From an uncultured Bacteroidota bacterium (GTDB taxonomy: Bacteria > Bacteroidota > Bacteroidia > Bacteroidales > P3): DNA of 60,562 nt. Shown one piece after another: positions 19,013 through 26,992 of the stretch. The position numbers and the translations under genes are program-made. The DNA lies in assembly GCA_902777005.1 (NCBI GenBank), contig CACYSB010000015.1, positions 1-60,562 of the forward strand, read 5' to 3'. The notes below the pieces were generated by a model. It was not told where the DNA came from and ran no database searches. It saw nothing but the letters and a program-made list of their open reading frames with translations. The number at the start of each line of letters is the position of its first letter. Position 1 is the first letter of the stretch.

Positions 19013-20824
19013 ATGAGAAACAGGATAATATTGTATGTATTGTTGTTCTTGTGCCACGCATTATATGCACAAGAAATCACCGTGCAGGCGCCGGAAGAAG
19101 TGTACATGGGCGACCACTTCACCGTAAAGTTCACTGTCAACGAACAAGCTAAAGACTTCCACGGTCCCTCATTCAAGGGATTCAGCCTCATTGCTGGTCC
19201 CAGCACATCGTCGCAGACAAGCATGAGTTTTATCAATGGACAGATGTCACGCTCGGTTAGCACCTCGTTCTCCTACACTCTGATGGCCGACGTCGAAGGG
19301 ACTTTCTCCGTTGAACCAGCCAGCTGCGTAGCCGACGGCAAAAAGATTAGCTCCAAACGCTTCAGCATCAAGGTTACAAAGATGAGCGCCGCGCAACAGC
19401 AACAGCGTCAACAGCAACAACAACGACAGCAGCGACAAGCCTATGACCCTTGGGCACAACAGCCGCAGCCAGCGACACAGATAGACGAAAAGACGCTCTT
19501 CGCCCGCGCTTCCGTAAGCAAAACCAACCCATACCAAGGAGAGCAGGTTATCATCACTTACAAGATATACACCCAGGTGCCCATCAGCCAGTTCGCCATA
19601 GACAAACTACCTGGCAACCGTGGCTTCTGGGCCGAAGACCTCAGCGTGGGTCAGCAGATAAAGCAATACGAGGAGACCGTCGGCGACCGCCGCTACCAAG
19701 TGGCCGAGATACGTCGCGGTGCACTCTTCGCGCAGGAAAGCGGCAAACTTGACATTGAGCCTCTCGATCTCAACGTCCTTGCCATGGTGCAGCAGCAAAG
19801 ACGACGCACAGGAAGCATCTGGGATCTCTTCGACGACCCATTCTTCAATTCGCGGCAGGCCGTGGAACGTCCGCTGAGAACTAACCGCATCAGCGTCAAC
19901 GTGCGTCCACTGCCCCCAGCGCCCGACAATTTCACCGGTGCTGTCGGCAGTTTCGAGGTACAGGGGGGGCTGACCGGCAACAAGGTGAAAGCCAACGAAG
20001 CCATATCATACCGCATAACAGTCAGTGGCCGCGGCAACCTGATGCTCATCAACGCTCCACAGCCGGAATTCCCAACGGCTTTCGAGGTCTACGACCCACA
20101 GATTGACGACAACATACGCAAAAGCAGCGACGGCATCAGCGGCAGCCGCACCTACGAATGGATACTGATACCGCGCAACAAAGGCAATTACACCATTCCG
20201 GAGCTCAGCTTCGTATATTTCGACCCCACAACGGGCCAGTACATCACCAAGCGCATACCCAAACAGGAAGTGACTGTTGACAAGAACGATGCTACAACCT
20301 ACAACAATAGCTCATCCTCCAGCCGACCCACGACACTCAACAACATACACCCCATCAGCAAGCTCCAACCCATAAAGGAAAAAGATACTGCAGGAGCACC
20401 CTTCTACATCATCATAGCCATTATCGTTGCAGCCACCTGCACCAGCATAGCCATCTTCCGCAAGCGCAAAGCCGCCGAGCAGGATATTGCCGGTATGCGA
20501 CTGAAGCGCGCCACAAGAATGGCCCGCAAACGCCTCAAGAAAGCCGCTGCCCATCTCGCCGGTGGCGACACCATGCGTTTCTACGAGGAGATTTACCGTG
20601 CCATTTGGGGCTGTCTGGCAGACAAATACAACATACCGCTCGCTGAGCTCAACCGCGACACCGTGAGCGAATGCCTCACCGACCGACAGGTACCAGAAGA
20701 GCAGCAGCAGAACATAATGCAGGTGCTACAGGATGTCGACATGGCCCGTTTCGCACCTATCGACCCCGAAGCACAGAAGCACAAAATCTACGACGAAGCA
20801 TTACAAATGATTGCAAGCATATGA
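19013..20824 (+). CDS. batD: BatD, large periplasmic Bat protein
   Basis: 603 residues with a cleavable signal peptide (residues 1-20, ending LYAQ), several immunoglobulin-like periplasmic beta domains beginning ITVQAPEEVYMGDHFTVKF, a membrane helix near residues 463-485 (FYIIIAIIVAATCTSIAIF), and a cytoplasmic helical tail. A Gln/Arg-rich stretch near residues 125-145 interrupts the second domain. The order of domains is that of BatD (oxygen tolerance) proteins. Its stop overlaps the batE start as ATGA, so translation is coupled. Confidence 0.9.
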   Translation: MRNRIILYVLLFLCHALYAQEITVQAPEEVYMGDHFTVKFTVNEQAKDFHGPSFKGFSLIAGPSTSSQTSMSFINGQMSRSVSTSFSYTLMADVEGTFSVEPASCVADGKKISSKRFSIKVTKMSAAQQQQRQQQQQRQQRQAYDPWAQQPQPATQIDEKTLFARASVSKTNPYQGEQVIITYKIYTQVPISQFAIDKLPGNRGFWAEDLSVGQQIKQYEETVGDRRYQVAEIRRGALFAQESGKLDIEPLDLNVLAMVQQQRRRTGSIWDLFDDPFFNSRQAVERPLRTNRISVNVRPLPPAPDNFTGAVGSFEVQGGLTGNKVKANEAISYRITVSGRGNLMLINAPQPEFPTAFEVYDPQIDDNIRKSSDGISGSRTYEWILIPRNKGNYTIPELSFVYFDPTTGQYITKRIPKQEVTVDKNDATTYNNSSSSSRPTTLNNIHPISKLQPIKEKDTAGAPFYIIIAIIVAATCTSIAIFRKRKAAEQDIAGMRLKRATRMARKRLKKAAAHLAGGDTMRFYEEIYRAIWGCLADKYNIPLAELNRDTVSECLTDRQVPEEQQQNIMQVLQDVDMARFAPIDPEAQKHKIYDEALQMIASI

Positions 20825-21558
20825 AACGTCTTTACATACCATTGCTCCTCTCATTCCTCATTCCTGCGCTATCCTTTGCGCAGAGTGGCGACGACCTGTA
20901 CCGCATGGGCGACTACCAGTCGGCGGCGGAAGCCTACGAGGCAACGCTGGCCGAAGGGCTCTCCTCTCCGGAACTGCATTACAACCTCGGTGGCGCCTAC
21001 TACCACGAGGGGCAGCTGGGCAAAGCCATCCTCAACTACGAGCGGGCACTACGTATTGACCCGTCATTCAAGGATGCGCGCGAGAACCTCGCACTTGCCA
21101 ACAGCCGCACAACCGACCATATAGCCCTACTTCCACAGCCACTCTTCGTGCGCTGGTGGAACAGCATCTGCACAGCACTCCTGCCTGGCGGCTGGCGCAT
21201 AGTATGGCTCGCCATCCTCGCCCTCCTTGGCGCCGCCATCGTCGTGCTGCGTGTAGGCAACACCGTCAGAATCCGCAAGGCAGCCCTTGCAGCCTCCATC
21301 GCCGCCGCCTTCCTGCTAATAGCGGCCACCGCAATCCTCTTCGGCTCCACCCACCGTTTCAACGCCCACAGTGAAGCCATTGTCACCCAACCGTCAGTCG
21401 TTCTGAAAGCATCGCCCGACGCCAAGAGCGCCGACAAGATGACCATACACGAAGGCACCAAAGCCACCATCACCGACGAGCTGCCCGGCTGGTACAAAAT
21501 CACCCTCTCTGACGGCACTGTAGCCTGGTGCACCCAGGAAGCAATCGAACGCATATGA
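20821..21558 (+). CDS. batE: BatE, TPR protein with SH3-like domain
   Basis: 245-residue membrane protein closing the Bat set. The start at 20821 overlaps the batD stop and gives a proper signal peptide (KRLYIPLLLSFLIPALSFAQ). TPR repeats follow (DDLYRMGDYQSAAEAYEATL, LHYNLGGAYYHEGQLGKAI). Two membrane helices lie near residues 120-142 and 150-178, then a C-terminal SH3-like domain (VVLKASPDAKSADKMTIHEG ... WCTQEAIERI). A longer in-frame extension starting inside batD is possible but would remove the signal peptide from the N-terminus. The stop overlaps the next gene as ATGA. Confidence 0.9.
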   Translation: MKRLYIPLLLSFLIPALSFAQSGDDLYRMGDYQSAAEAYEATLAEGLSSPELHYNLGGAYYHEGQLGKAILNYERALRIDPSFKDARENLALANSRTTDHIALLPQPLFVRWWNSICTALLPGGWRIVWLAILALLGAAIVVLRVGNTVRIRKAALAASIAAAFLLIAATAILFGSTHRFNAHSEAIVTQPSVVLKASPDAKSADKMTIHEGTKATITDELPGWYKITLSDGTVAWCTQEAIERI

Positions 21559-21974
21559 AAACACCTCAGACAACCACCCACGATGGCATAGTCACCGCTA
21601 CAGGCCCACACAGCGTCACGGTGCAGATCAAGAGCGTCAGCGCCTGCGCCTCGTGCGCCGCCCACGCTAAGTGCGGCTTCGCCGAGTCGAAGGACAAGGA
21701 ACTGGAGATTCCGACACAGCATCAGTACAACGTCGGCGACCGCGTCACCGTGTGCATCGACACCTCATCCGGCATGCGCGCCGTGTGGATAGCCTATCTG
21801 CTTCCTGCTATCCTCATCATCGCCGTCGTCATCGCCCTCTCCGCCGCAGGCGTTCCCGAGGGCCTTGTTGCCCTCGCCGCCTTCGGAGTCCTCGCACTCC
21901 ACATCCTCGTACTGTATATCCTACGCCACAAGATAGACCGCCGCTTCCAGATAACCCTTGTTCCCAACCAGTAA
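21555..21974 (+). CDS. rseC: RseC/MucC-family protein
   Basis: 139-residue inner-membrane protein. The N-terminus is a short soluble domain with the family's Cys cluster CASCAAHAKC near residues 22-31, and two membrane helices follow (about residues 70-90 and 95-120). In Bacteroidetes and Firmicutes, RseC homologues lie beside Rnf electron-transport genes; in E. coli RseC belongs to the SoxR-reducing system. Here it is fused by an ATGA overlap to the end of the Bat operon, so a redox-linked role with Bat is an inference from context. Confidence 0.85.
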   Translation: MKTPQTTTHDGIVTATGPHSVTVQIKSVSACASCAAHAKCGFAESKDKELEIPTQHQYNVGDRVTVCIDTSSGMRAVWIAYLLPAILIIAVVIALSAAGVPEGLVALAAFGVLALHILVLYILRHKIDRRFQITLVPNQ

Positions 21975-22009
21975 CCCATAACCGGTAAACCGTAACCTTT
22001 ACCCCTCGA

Positions 22010-22585
22010 ATGCTCATCCTCGGCATAGACCCCGGTAGCCAGATTCTCGGCTACAGTCTCCTCAGAATCAACGAGGCATCTGCCCTCACTATAGAGGAGA
22101 TGGACGTCCTATACTTGAAGCGCACGGCTGACTTTGACGAACGCATCAAACAGATATTCCACTCCGTCAACGACATCATTGCCGCCAACCGGCCCGACCA
22201 TCTCGCCATCGAGGCCCCATTCCTCGGCAAGAGCGCCAAGTCCATGCTCAAGCTCGGCCGCGCTCAGGGCATAGCTATCGCCGCCGCTCTCGCCCACGAC
22301 ATACCCTACACAGAATACGAGCCCTCGCTCATCAAGCAGACCGTCACCGGCAACGGCAACGCCCCCAAAGAGCAGGTGGCCGACCTGCTGCGCTCCATCC
22401 TCCGCTTCGACGAGCGCCCTCACTACCTCGACGCCACCGACGCCCTTGCCGTCGCCTACACCCACTATGCACGGACTTCCAGCCCCATCAACGCCGCCGC
22501 TCTGCAAATCCAACACAAAAGACACAAATCATCCAAGAAACAATGGTCAGACTTCATCAACCAAAACCCGGACAGGTTAGCTTAG
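22010..22585 (+). CDS. ruvC: RuvC, Holliday junction resolvase
   Basis: Endonuclease that cleaves Holliday junctions with RuvAB in recombination. The four acidic active-site residues can be placed: Asp in ILGIDPGS (residue 7), Glu in AIEAPFLGKSAKS, and Asp residues in LDATDALAVA. At 191 residues it is full length. It follows rseC by 35 bases, and its last 43 bases overlap the start of the next lipoprotein gene in another frame, suggesting co-translation. Confidence 0.95.
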   Translation: MLILGIDPGSQILGYSLLRINEASALTIEEMDVLYLKRTADFDERIKQIFHSVNDIIAANRPDHLAIEAPFLGKSAKSMLKLGRAQGIAIAAALAHDIPYTEYEPSLIKQTVTGNGNAPKEQVADLLRSILRFDERPHYLDATDALAVAYTHYARTSSPINAAALQIQHKRHKSSKKQWSDFINQNPDRLA

Positions 22586-23811
22586 CGCTTATTGCCCTAT
22601 CCTGCCTTGCTATATTCCTGACATCTTGCGGCGGAGGCAAGAGCAACAAACTCTTCGACCCCGCCAAGGTCGGCTTCTCCGTAACCTACAACCCCATCTA
22701 CGACAACCAGTTCTATCCATCGCTCATCCTTGCCACCGAGTACGCCCAGACACTCAGCAACCCGGCCACGCAAACGCTCATGCCGTTCTCCTTCACCGTC
22801 ACCGCCCCCGCCGACGGCTGCGTGCTGCGCGTCGTCATCGACTCGTCGGTGCTCAACTACGTCACCATACTCCAAGAAGTACTTCCCCACCGCGGCGAGC
22901 AATACACCATACAGGGCACTGCCAAGTGGAAATACGACAACCTGCGCAGCACACGTCTGGGCTATCCTGTCGACCTCACCTTCACCTGCTACATCAATGA
23001 CGAGGAAGTCGACATTGAGAACATACGCCTCAACTGCCGCTCCATCAACGAATGCCCCCTCTCCCTCGCCTCCGGCAACCAGCGCGTGGACACACGATGG
23101 CTCTTCGCCGCCTATGTCAACGAGGACCACCCCGAGATAGAGAACATTCTCTCCGACATCCTCGACCAAGGCATCGTCAGCTCCTTCAACGGCTACCAGA
23201 ACGGCCCTGAGAGCGTCCGCCGCCAGGTCCTCGCCGTGTGGCACTACGTCCTGCGCCGCGGCATAGCCTACTCCTCTATCTCCTGCACCTCCAACCCCTC
23301 CACCTCCACCAACGTGCAGCACATACGTCTCTTCGACGATGTGTGGAACACTCGCCAGGCCAACTGCATCGACGCCTGCGTCTTCTTCGCCTCCATCCTC
23401 CGCAAGATAGGCATTCGCACCGTCATCTTCGTCGAGCCCTGCCACGCCTACCTCGGATACTATACAGACCGCAACCGCCGTCACCTCGAACTCATCGAGA
23501 CCACCATCACCTCGTGGGTCAACATCCCTGAGCTGCAACGCAGCCTCGACGCCGACGGACGTCTGCCGCAGGAACAGCTCGACAAAATTTCGAAATACCT
23601 TTCGCAGAAAGACCTCCAGCTCTGGAACGAGGGACGCATCACCTTCGACCAGCTGACACAGACACTTGCCAAAAGCCTGCTCGACAAAGCCAAGGTCTAC
23701 AACGACGACACCTACAAGGCCAACCGCAACAACTTCGCCGACACCGCCAACATCGCCTACCAGCAGCTCGACATCGAGCAGCTCCGCACCAAAGTGCAGC
23801 CCATCCGCTAA
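22543..23811 (+). CDS. Transglutaminase-like lipoprotein
   Basis: 422-residue exported lipoprotein. The lipobox is LTSC (Cys at residue 29), followed by GGG. A transglutaminase/papain-like core lies near residues 265-320: QANCIDACVFFASILRKIG carries the candidate catalytic Cys, PCHAYLGYY the His, and LIETT a possible acidic partner. The N-terminal 200 residues look like beta-rich repeats. The start overlaps ruvC by 43 bases; it could instead be an internal in-frame ATG, but this start preserves the signal peptide. Substrate unknown; such proteins may act on cell-envelope peptides. Confidence 0.75.
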   Translation: MVRLHQPKPGQVSLALIALSCLAIFLTSCGGGKSNKLFDPAKVGFSVTYNPIYDNQFYPSLILATEYAQTLSNPATQTLMPFSFTVTAPADGCVLRVVIDSSVLNYVTILQEVLPHRGEQYTIQGTAKWKYDNLRSTRLGYPVDLTFTCYINDEEVDIENIRLNCRSINECPLSLASGNQRVDTRWLFAAYVNEDHPEIENILSDILDQGIVSSFNGYQNGPESVRRQVLAVWHYVLRRGIAYSSISCTSNPSTSTNVQHIRLFDDVWNTRQANCIDACVFFASILRKIGIRTVIFVEPCHAYLGYYTDRNRRHLELIETTITSWVNIPELQRSLDADGRLPQEQLDKISKYLSQKDLQLWNEGRITFDQLTQTLAKSLLDKAKVYNDDTYKANRNNFADTANIAYQQLDIEQLRTKVQPIR

Positions 23812-23848
23812 CCAAAAACGGCGCATATACGATGGATTGGTCTTTTTA

Positions 23849-23879
23849 TCTCAATCAGAACTAAAAGAACGATCAGAAA
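23849..23879. repeat. Dispersed repeat, intergenic copy of the mannosidase palindrome arm
   Basis: Thirty of 31 bases match 46211-46241, including the CAATCAGAACTAAAAGAAC arm. The complementary right arm present in the mannosidase copy is not seen here. Confidence 0.75.
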
Positions 23880-24055
23880 CTCTAACCGAAAGAATCCGAA
23901 AGAACCCGAATCTTTCAAAGGTATCGCTGGCTGCGCGCGATGTTTTTTTCTTCTTTTCTCCCGCTGCGCGAGATCTATAAATCCAGTAGATTTTTTTGGC
24001 GCGCGATGGATTGTTTTTTTTAGCTCCAGCAGATTGTAAAAGATTGTAAAAGAAA

Positions 24056-24080
24056 GCCTCTGCGGTGTATCCGCAGAGGC
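24056..24080 (-). terminator. Rho-independent terminator of BspA-like gene 1
   Basis: A 10-bp perfect stem (GCCTCTGCGG, loop TGTAT, CCGCAGAGGC), followed on the minus strand by TTTCTTTTACAATC. The same hairpin and spacer, with one compensated base pair change, follow the other two BspA-like genes at 52333-52357 and 57648-57672. Confidence 0.9.
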
Positions 24081-24119
24081 CACATCCCATTAGGGATTAT
24101 CGTTCAATAGCGCACGGCG

Positions 24120-26012
24120 TTACCTGATTACCAACACGCGGCGGGCCGGTGCGCTGCCAATCTTAATCATATAGGTACCTGTGGCGGGGACATCGAAGCT
24201 CATCGGCATATCGTAGTCCTGCTTCGTCGCCAACACACGGCCGTTGATATCATAGAGCGTCACCTTATTACCATTAGCGCCCTCTACAACAATTTGTCCA
24301 TCAGAGGTAGCCACAATACTATTTGATATATCTATATTTTCAATTGCAGTTATTGGTGCAAAATATGCAATAATTGTGTCGTCACGCATTAAATGAAACG
24401 TATCTTGTGCAGATATGCTCCCCTTACTCCAATGATCAAAACGATAACCGTTAAATGCAATTGCTCTTACTATTACATTCGAATCGCAACTTATTTCATT
24501 ACCTCTAACAGGAACAATCTCCGTATATCCTTGTGAATTATCATCTGGAATGACCGTAACCCATAGTTCCGCTTGTGGTTCAATAATGTTATTGACATCA
24601 ATAGGATTATTCCCCAATGCCGCACAATATGCATTACGAGATTTACAGGGTACGTAAATCTTCATAAACGGAGCATTTCCTTGGTGATTACCAAAAACAG
24701 TAGTTCCAAAAGTAGGTGGTACCTCTGACAAGAATGTAGCCGACGACAATCCTCTGCCCAACAAACCACATCCTTTAAAAGCATTTGAACCCACAAATTC
24801 GCAGGTTTCAGGAAAGATAACAGAAGTTATGTCTCCACATTCCAAAAATGCATCTGGGTAAATATGCGTAACAAAGTTCGGAATTGGTGCCGGTTGTAGT
24901 GAAGAACATCTCATAAATGCACCTTGACCTATTTTCCAAACCGAGTCCGACATTATTACCGTGGACAACATTGAACATCCACTAAATGCCTCATTTCCTA
25001 TTTCGACAACCGAATTAGGAATTGTTACAGAATACAAGCTATCATACCCACAAAATACAAACCTTTTAACCACAGTCACTGACGATGGAATATTGACATT
25101 TCTAATAAAAGATTCATCAATAATTAAATGTTTTGCATAGTTGGCGGGATTGCTCTTCCCACTTTGAAAATCAATATTACACCACTGTTCAAGGGTCCCT
25201 TCATATATTACAGAATCAATATTTTCAGCTTCGGCGAATGCCAAACTTCCAATAGCTTTAACCGAGCTTGGTATAACGACGGTCTTAAGTCCATCAAAAT
25301 AATAGAATAATTCTTTCGGAATATATCTAACATTGTCCCCAATAATTACTCTTGCAGGAAAACTACAATTACGAAATGGGAAGTATCCGAACCGCTGCAT
25401 TTTATTGCAACTATCAGCATTATAATATATGGTCTTCAAGCTGTCACATGACGCGAACGCAGACATGCCAATAGAATCAACGCTTGTACCAATTTTCACC
25501 GTCTTAAGAGATTGGCAGTTATTCAGAATATAATTAGGGATAATCTTCACGTTATCTCCAAAAATAACGTTGGCGAGTTTAGTGCATCCAGTGAATGCAG
25601 AATAAGTGGAAGTTCCCACCTGCCAACAACTATCTGCATTGAAATATATGACTGATAGATTTGTACAGTTATCAAATGCCTGATCCCCGACATATTGAAT
25701 CGATGATGGTATCTCTATTGACAACAATTGTGTACGATCATGAAAGGCAAAACTTGATATTTTTGTAACGTCATATGTCGCCCCTGAGTTTGGGTTAGTA
25801 ACTGTAGCCGGAATAATTACATTTCCAGAACCAGACGCAGCATAGCTATAGATATTATACGTTACAGTAGCTTTACCATTTTCAACCGTATAATACAATG
25901 TATGTCCACTTGGTGATACTGCACTAAAAAAAACAGTTGCATAAACACTATTAGTAAGACACAAACCGAAAGATCCCAGTAATAGGATTTTGAATAATAA
26001 CAATTGTTTCAT
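24120..26012 (-). CDS. BspA-like LRR_5 surface protein with T9SS sorting domain (copy 1)
   Basis: 630-residue exported protein. A signal peptide (residues 1-25) precedes a short YSFSAVSPSGHTLYY-like domain shared with copy 3, then LRR_5 repeats of about 23 residues (SIEIPSSIQYVGDQAFDNC, and similar) to about residue 440. A region near residues 490-550 (GYRFDHWSKGS ... IIAYFAP) resembles the divergent InlB B-repeat. The end (VTLYDINGRVLATKQDYDM ... YMIKIGSAPARRVLVIR) is a T9SS type A sorting domain. Such proteins bind host or partner-cell ligands. The gene is clearly more AT-rich than its neighbours, which suggests transfer. Transcription is from 26345-26375, giving a leader of about 325 bases. 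Confidence 0.88.
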   Translation of the reverse strand: MKQLLLFKILLLGSFGLCLTNSVYATVFFSAVSPSGHTLYYTVENGKATVTYNIYSYAASGSGNVIIPATVTNPNSGATYDVTKISSFAFHDRTQLLSIEIPSSIQYVGDQAFDNCTNLSVIYFNADSCWQVGTSTYSAFTGCTKLANVIFGDNVKIIPNYILNNCQSLKTVKIGTSVDSIGMSAFASCDSLKTIYYNADSCNKMQRFGYFPFRNCSFPARVIIGDNVRYIPKELFYYFDGLKTVVIPSSVKAIGSLAFAEAENIDSVIYEGTLEQWCNIDFQSGKSNPANYAKHLIIDESFIRNVNIPSSVTVVKRFVFCGYDSLYSVTIPNSVVEIGNEAFSGCSMLSTVIMSDSVWKIGQGAFMRCSSLQPAPIPNFVTHIYPDAFLECGDITSVIFPETCEFVGSNAFKGCGLLGRGLSSATFLSEVPPTFGTTVFGNHQGNAPFMKIYVPCKSRNAYCAALGNNPIDVNNIIEPQAELWVTVIPDDNSQGYTEIVPVRGNEISCDSNVIVRAIAFNGYRFDHWSKGSISAQDTFHLMRDDTIIAYFAPITAIENIDISNSIVATSDGQIVVEGANGNKVTLYDINGRVLATKQDYDMPMSFDVPATGTYMIKIGSAPARRVLVIR

Positions 26013-26344
26013 TGCTGTTTTTTTTCAATAATTATATTCTCCATATTATGTAACCCTGTTTATCGTTATGAGCGATGCCGTCAATAATTCAGAAATAAGG
26101 ACAAAAGAAAAAGGACGTGGAATTATTCTTTTGTTGCACCTTGTCAGATATTAGGGCTCTGGACTGCCTGTGCAATGACAAGTTGCGAATAACTCACGCC
26201 CAAGGCGTGAACTTTCCGCGAGCTTATCCTCTTGCACATAGAATTGTCCAGATTCTAATATCGAGAATAATGGGCGGTTAGCTTTATATTATCACTTCGA
26301 TTATTTCTGTTTTCTACATCTATTATTTGTTTTATTTCACGGTG

Positions 26345-26375
26345 CAAAGATACGAAATGTTTTTCATCCGACAAA
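26345..26375 (-). promoter_or_regulatory. Bacteroidetes-type promoter of BspA-like gene 1
   Basis: On the minus strand TTTG (complement of 26372-26375), a 19-base spacer and TATCTTTG (complement of 26345-26352) match the consensus fully. Transcription would begin near 26338, about 325 bases before the start codon at 26012. Confidence 0.75.
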
Positions 26376-26474
26376 ATTATTAATGAAAAATCGTGGGCAT
26401 TTGTTATTTGTCGTTCACCTCGCAGGAGAGTGTCTTTATGTTGTGGTCGTCGTTGACTCGTCATTCATCGGGTA

Positions 26475-26562
26475 TTTCAAACATATTTCTAAAATAACTT
26501 AACCATAGTTTTACCATATATAATGGTTAAAGGATGGTCGAACGATGGTTGAAGGATGGTCG
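26475..26562. repeat. Dyad array of eight 11-bp units (element D)
   Basis: Eight units fill exactly 88 bp. Left units end in ATA, for example GTTTTACCATA at 26508. Right units contain ATGGT, for example AACGATGGTTG at 26541, and are roughly complementary to the left ones around a centre near 26519. Sequence is unlike elements A and B, but the step and dyad are the same. It lies about 100 bases upstream of the BspA promoter. Confidence 0.85.
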
Positions 26563-26876
26563 AAATGACGAATGGATGTCCTTGTTACACCGTTGCCATT
26601 ACGGAGTAGGCAGTCCTGTTCGCTCTATTTTGAACTGCAACACTGCAACACAACAGGGGGAATTAACAAGGCGATTAACGGATAATTATACGATAATTAA
26701 CGTTTTACAAAAAAAGAAGAAAATATTTTCGTCCCCATTCGTAGACCGCAATCCCACGGTCGTACTTTTGCATTCGGAAAAGGGGAACGAACTGGCCAGC
26801 GCGAACCTCTCCAAAACACTCGAAGAGAGTTCTTTGACATACTGAGAAACCAATTCAAATATGTGCTACCTGTGGG

Positions 26877-26931
26877 GGTATGAGATGGGTATGAGATGGA
26901 TAGGAGAAGGGTATGAAGTGGCATCGGTGAG
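26877..26931. repeat. Half array of five 11-bp units (element E)
   Basis: Two identical units GGTATGAGATG (26877 and 26888) followed by three variants with the same 11-bp step. No complementary half is seen. It lies just past the terminator of the caspase-like operon and shares a 23-base run with 55490-55512. Confidence 0.8.
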
Positions 26932-26944
26932 GCGGCAAAGAAAA

Positions 26945-26967
26945 AAGCCCGCCGTGTGGGCGAGCTT
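26945..26967 (-). terminator. Terminator of the guaB-to-caspase-like operon
   Basis: On the minus strand a 9-bp stem with one mismatch (AAGCTCGCC with GGCGGGCTT) is followed by TTTTC. It lies 25 bases past the stop codon of the caspase-like gene. Confidence 0.75.
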
Positions 26968-26992
26968 ATCTGTAAACTGTAACCTGTAAACT

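Larger units (their letters stand above)
23812..24119. other. Convergent intergenic region rich in dispersed repeats (308 bp)
   Basis: Contains an ACGATGGATTGGTCTTTTTA motif (23829-23848), a copy of the CAATCAGAACTAAAAGAAC arm (23852-23870) also found in the mannosidase gene, a run of related AGAA/CCGAA words (23871-23908), a GCGCGCGATG-type word repeated at 23934 and 23999, and the terminator at 24056-24080. No gene was recognised. Confidence 0.7.
26013..26992. other. Long intergenic region with leader, promoter and 11-bp arrays (980 bp)
   Basis: From left to right on the plus strand: the 5' leader of the BspA-like gene (26013-26338) with a 7-bp hairpin, TCACGCC/GGCGTGA (26194-26210); its promoter (26345-26375); the dyad array D (26475-26562); three GATAATTAACG-like 11-bp units (26670-26702); a plus-strand TACTTTTG box (26763-26770) with no gene after it; array E (26877-26931); and the terminator of the caspase-like operon (26945-26967). 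No convincing coding sequence was seen. Confidence 0.75.

Noticed and set aside
20671..20820. Longer N-terminal extension of BatE starting within batD
   Set aside because: The extension would displace a clear signal peptide; the ATGA overlap at 20821-20824 is the natural start.
13455..21558. MoxR/VWA/TPR cluster as an anti-phage or ternary conflict system
   Set aside because: Gene order and domains match the known housekeeping Bat operon of Bacteroidetes.
22597..23826. Long minus-strand ORF (409 codons) opposite the transglutaminase-like lipoprotein
   Set aside because: Low-complexity Val/Gly/Glu composition and no family motifs; the plus strand has a lipobox and catalytic Cys-His.
26534..26845. 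Plus-strand ORF of 103 codons between the BspA gene and the caspase-like operon
   Set aside because: It begins inside the 11-bp array, crosses a promoter-like box and has no recognisable protein character.
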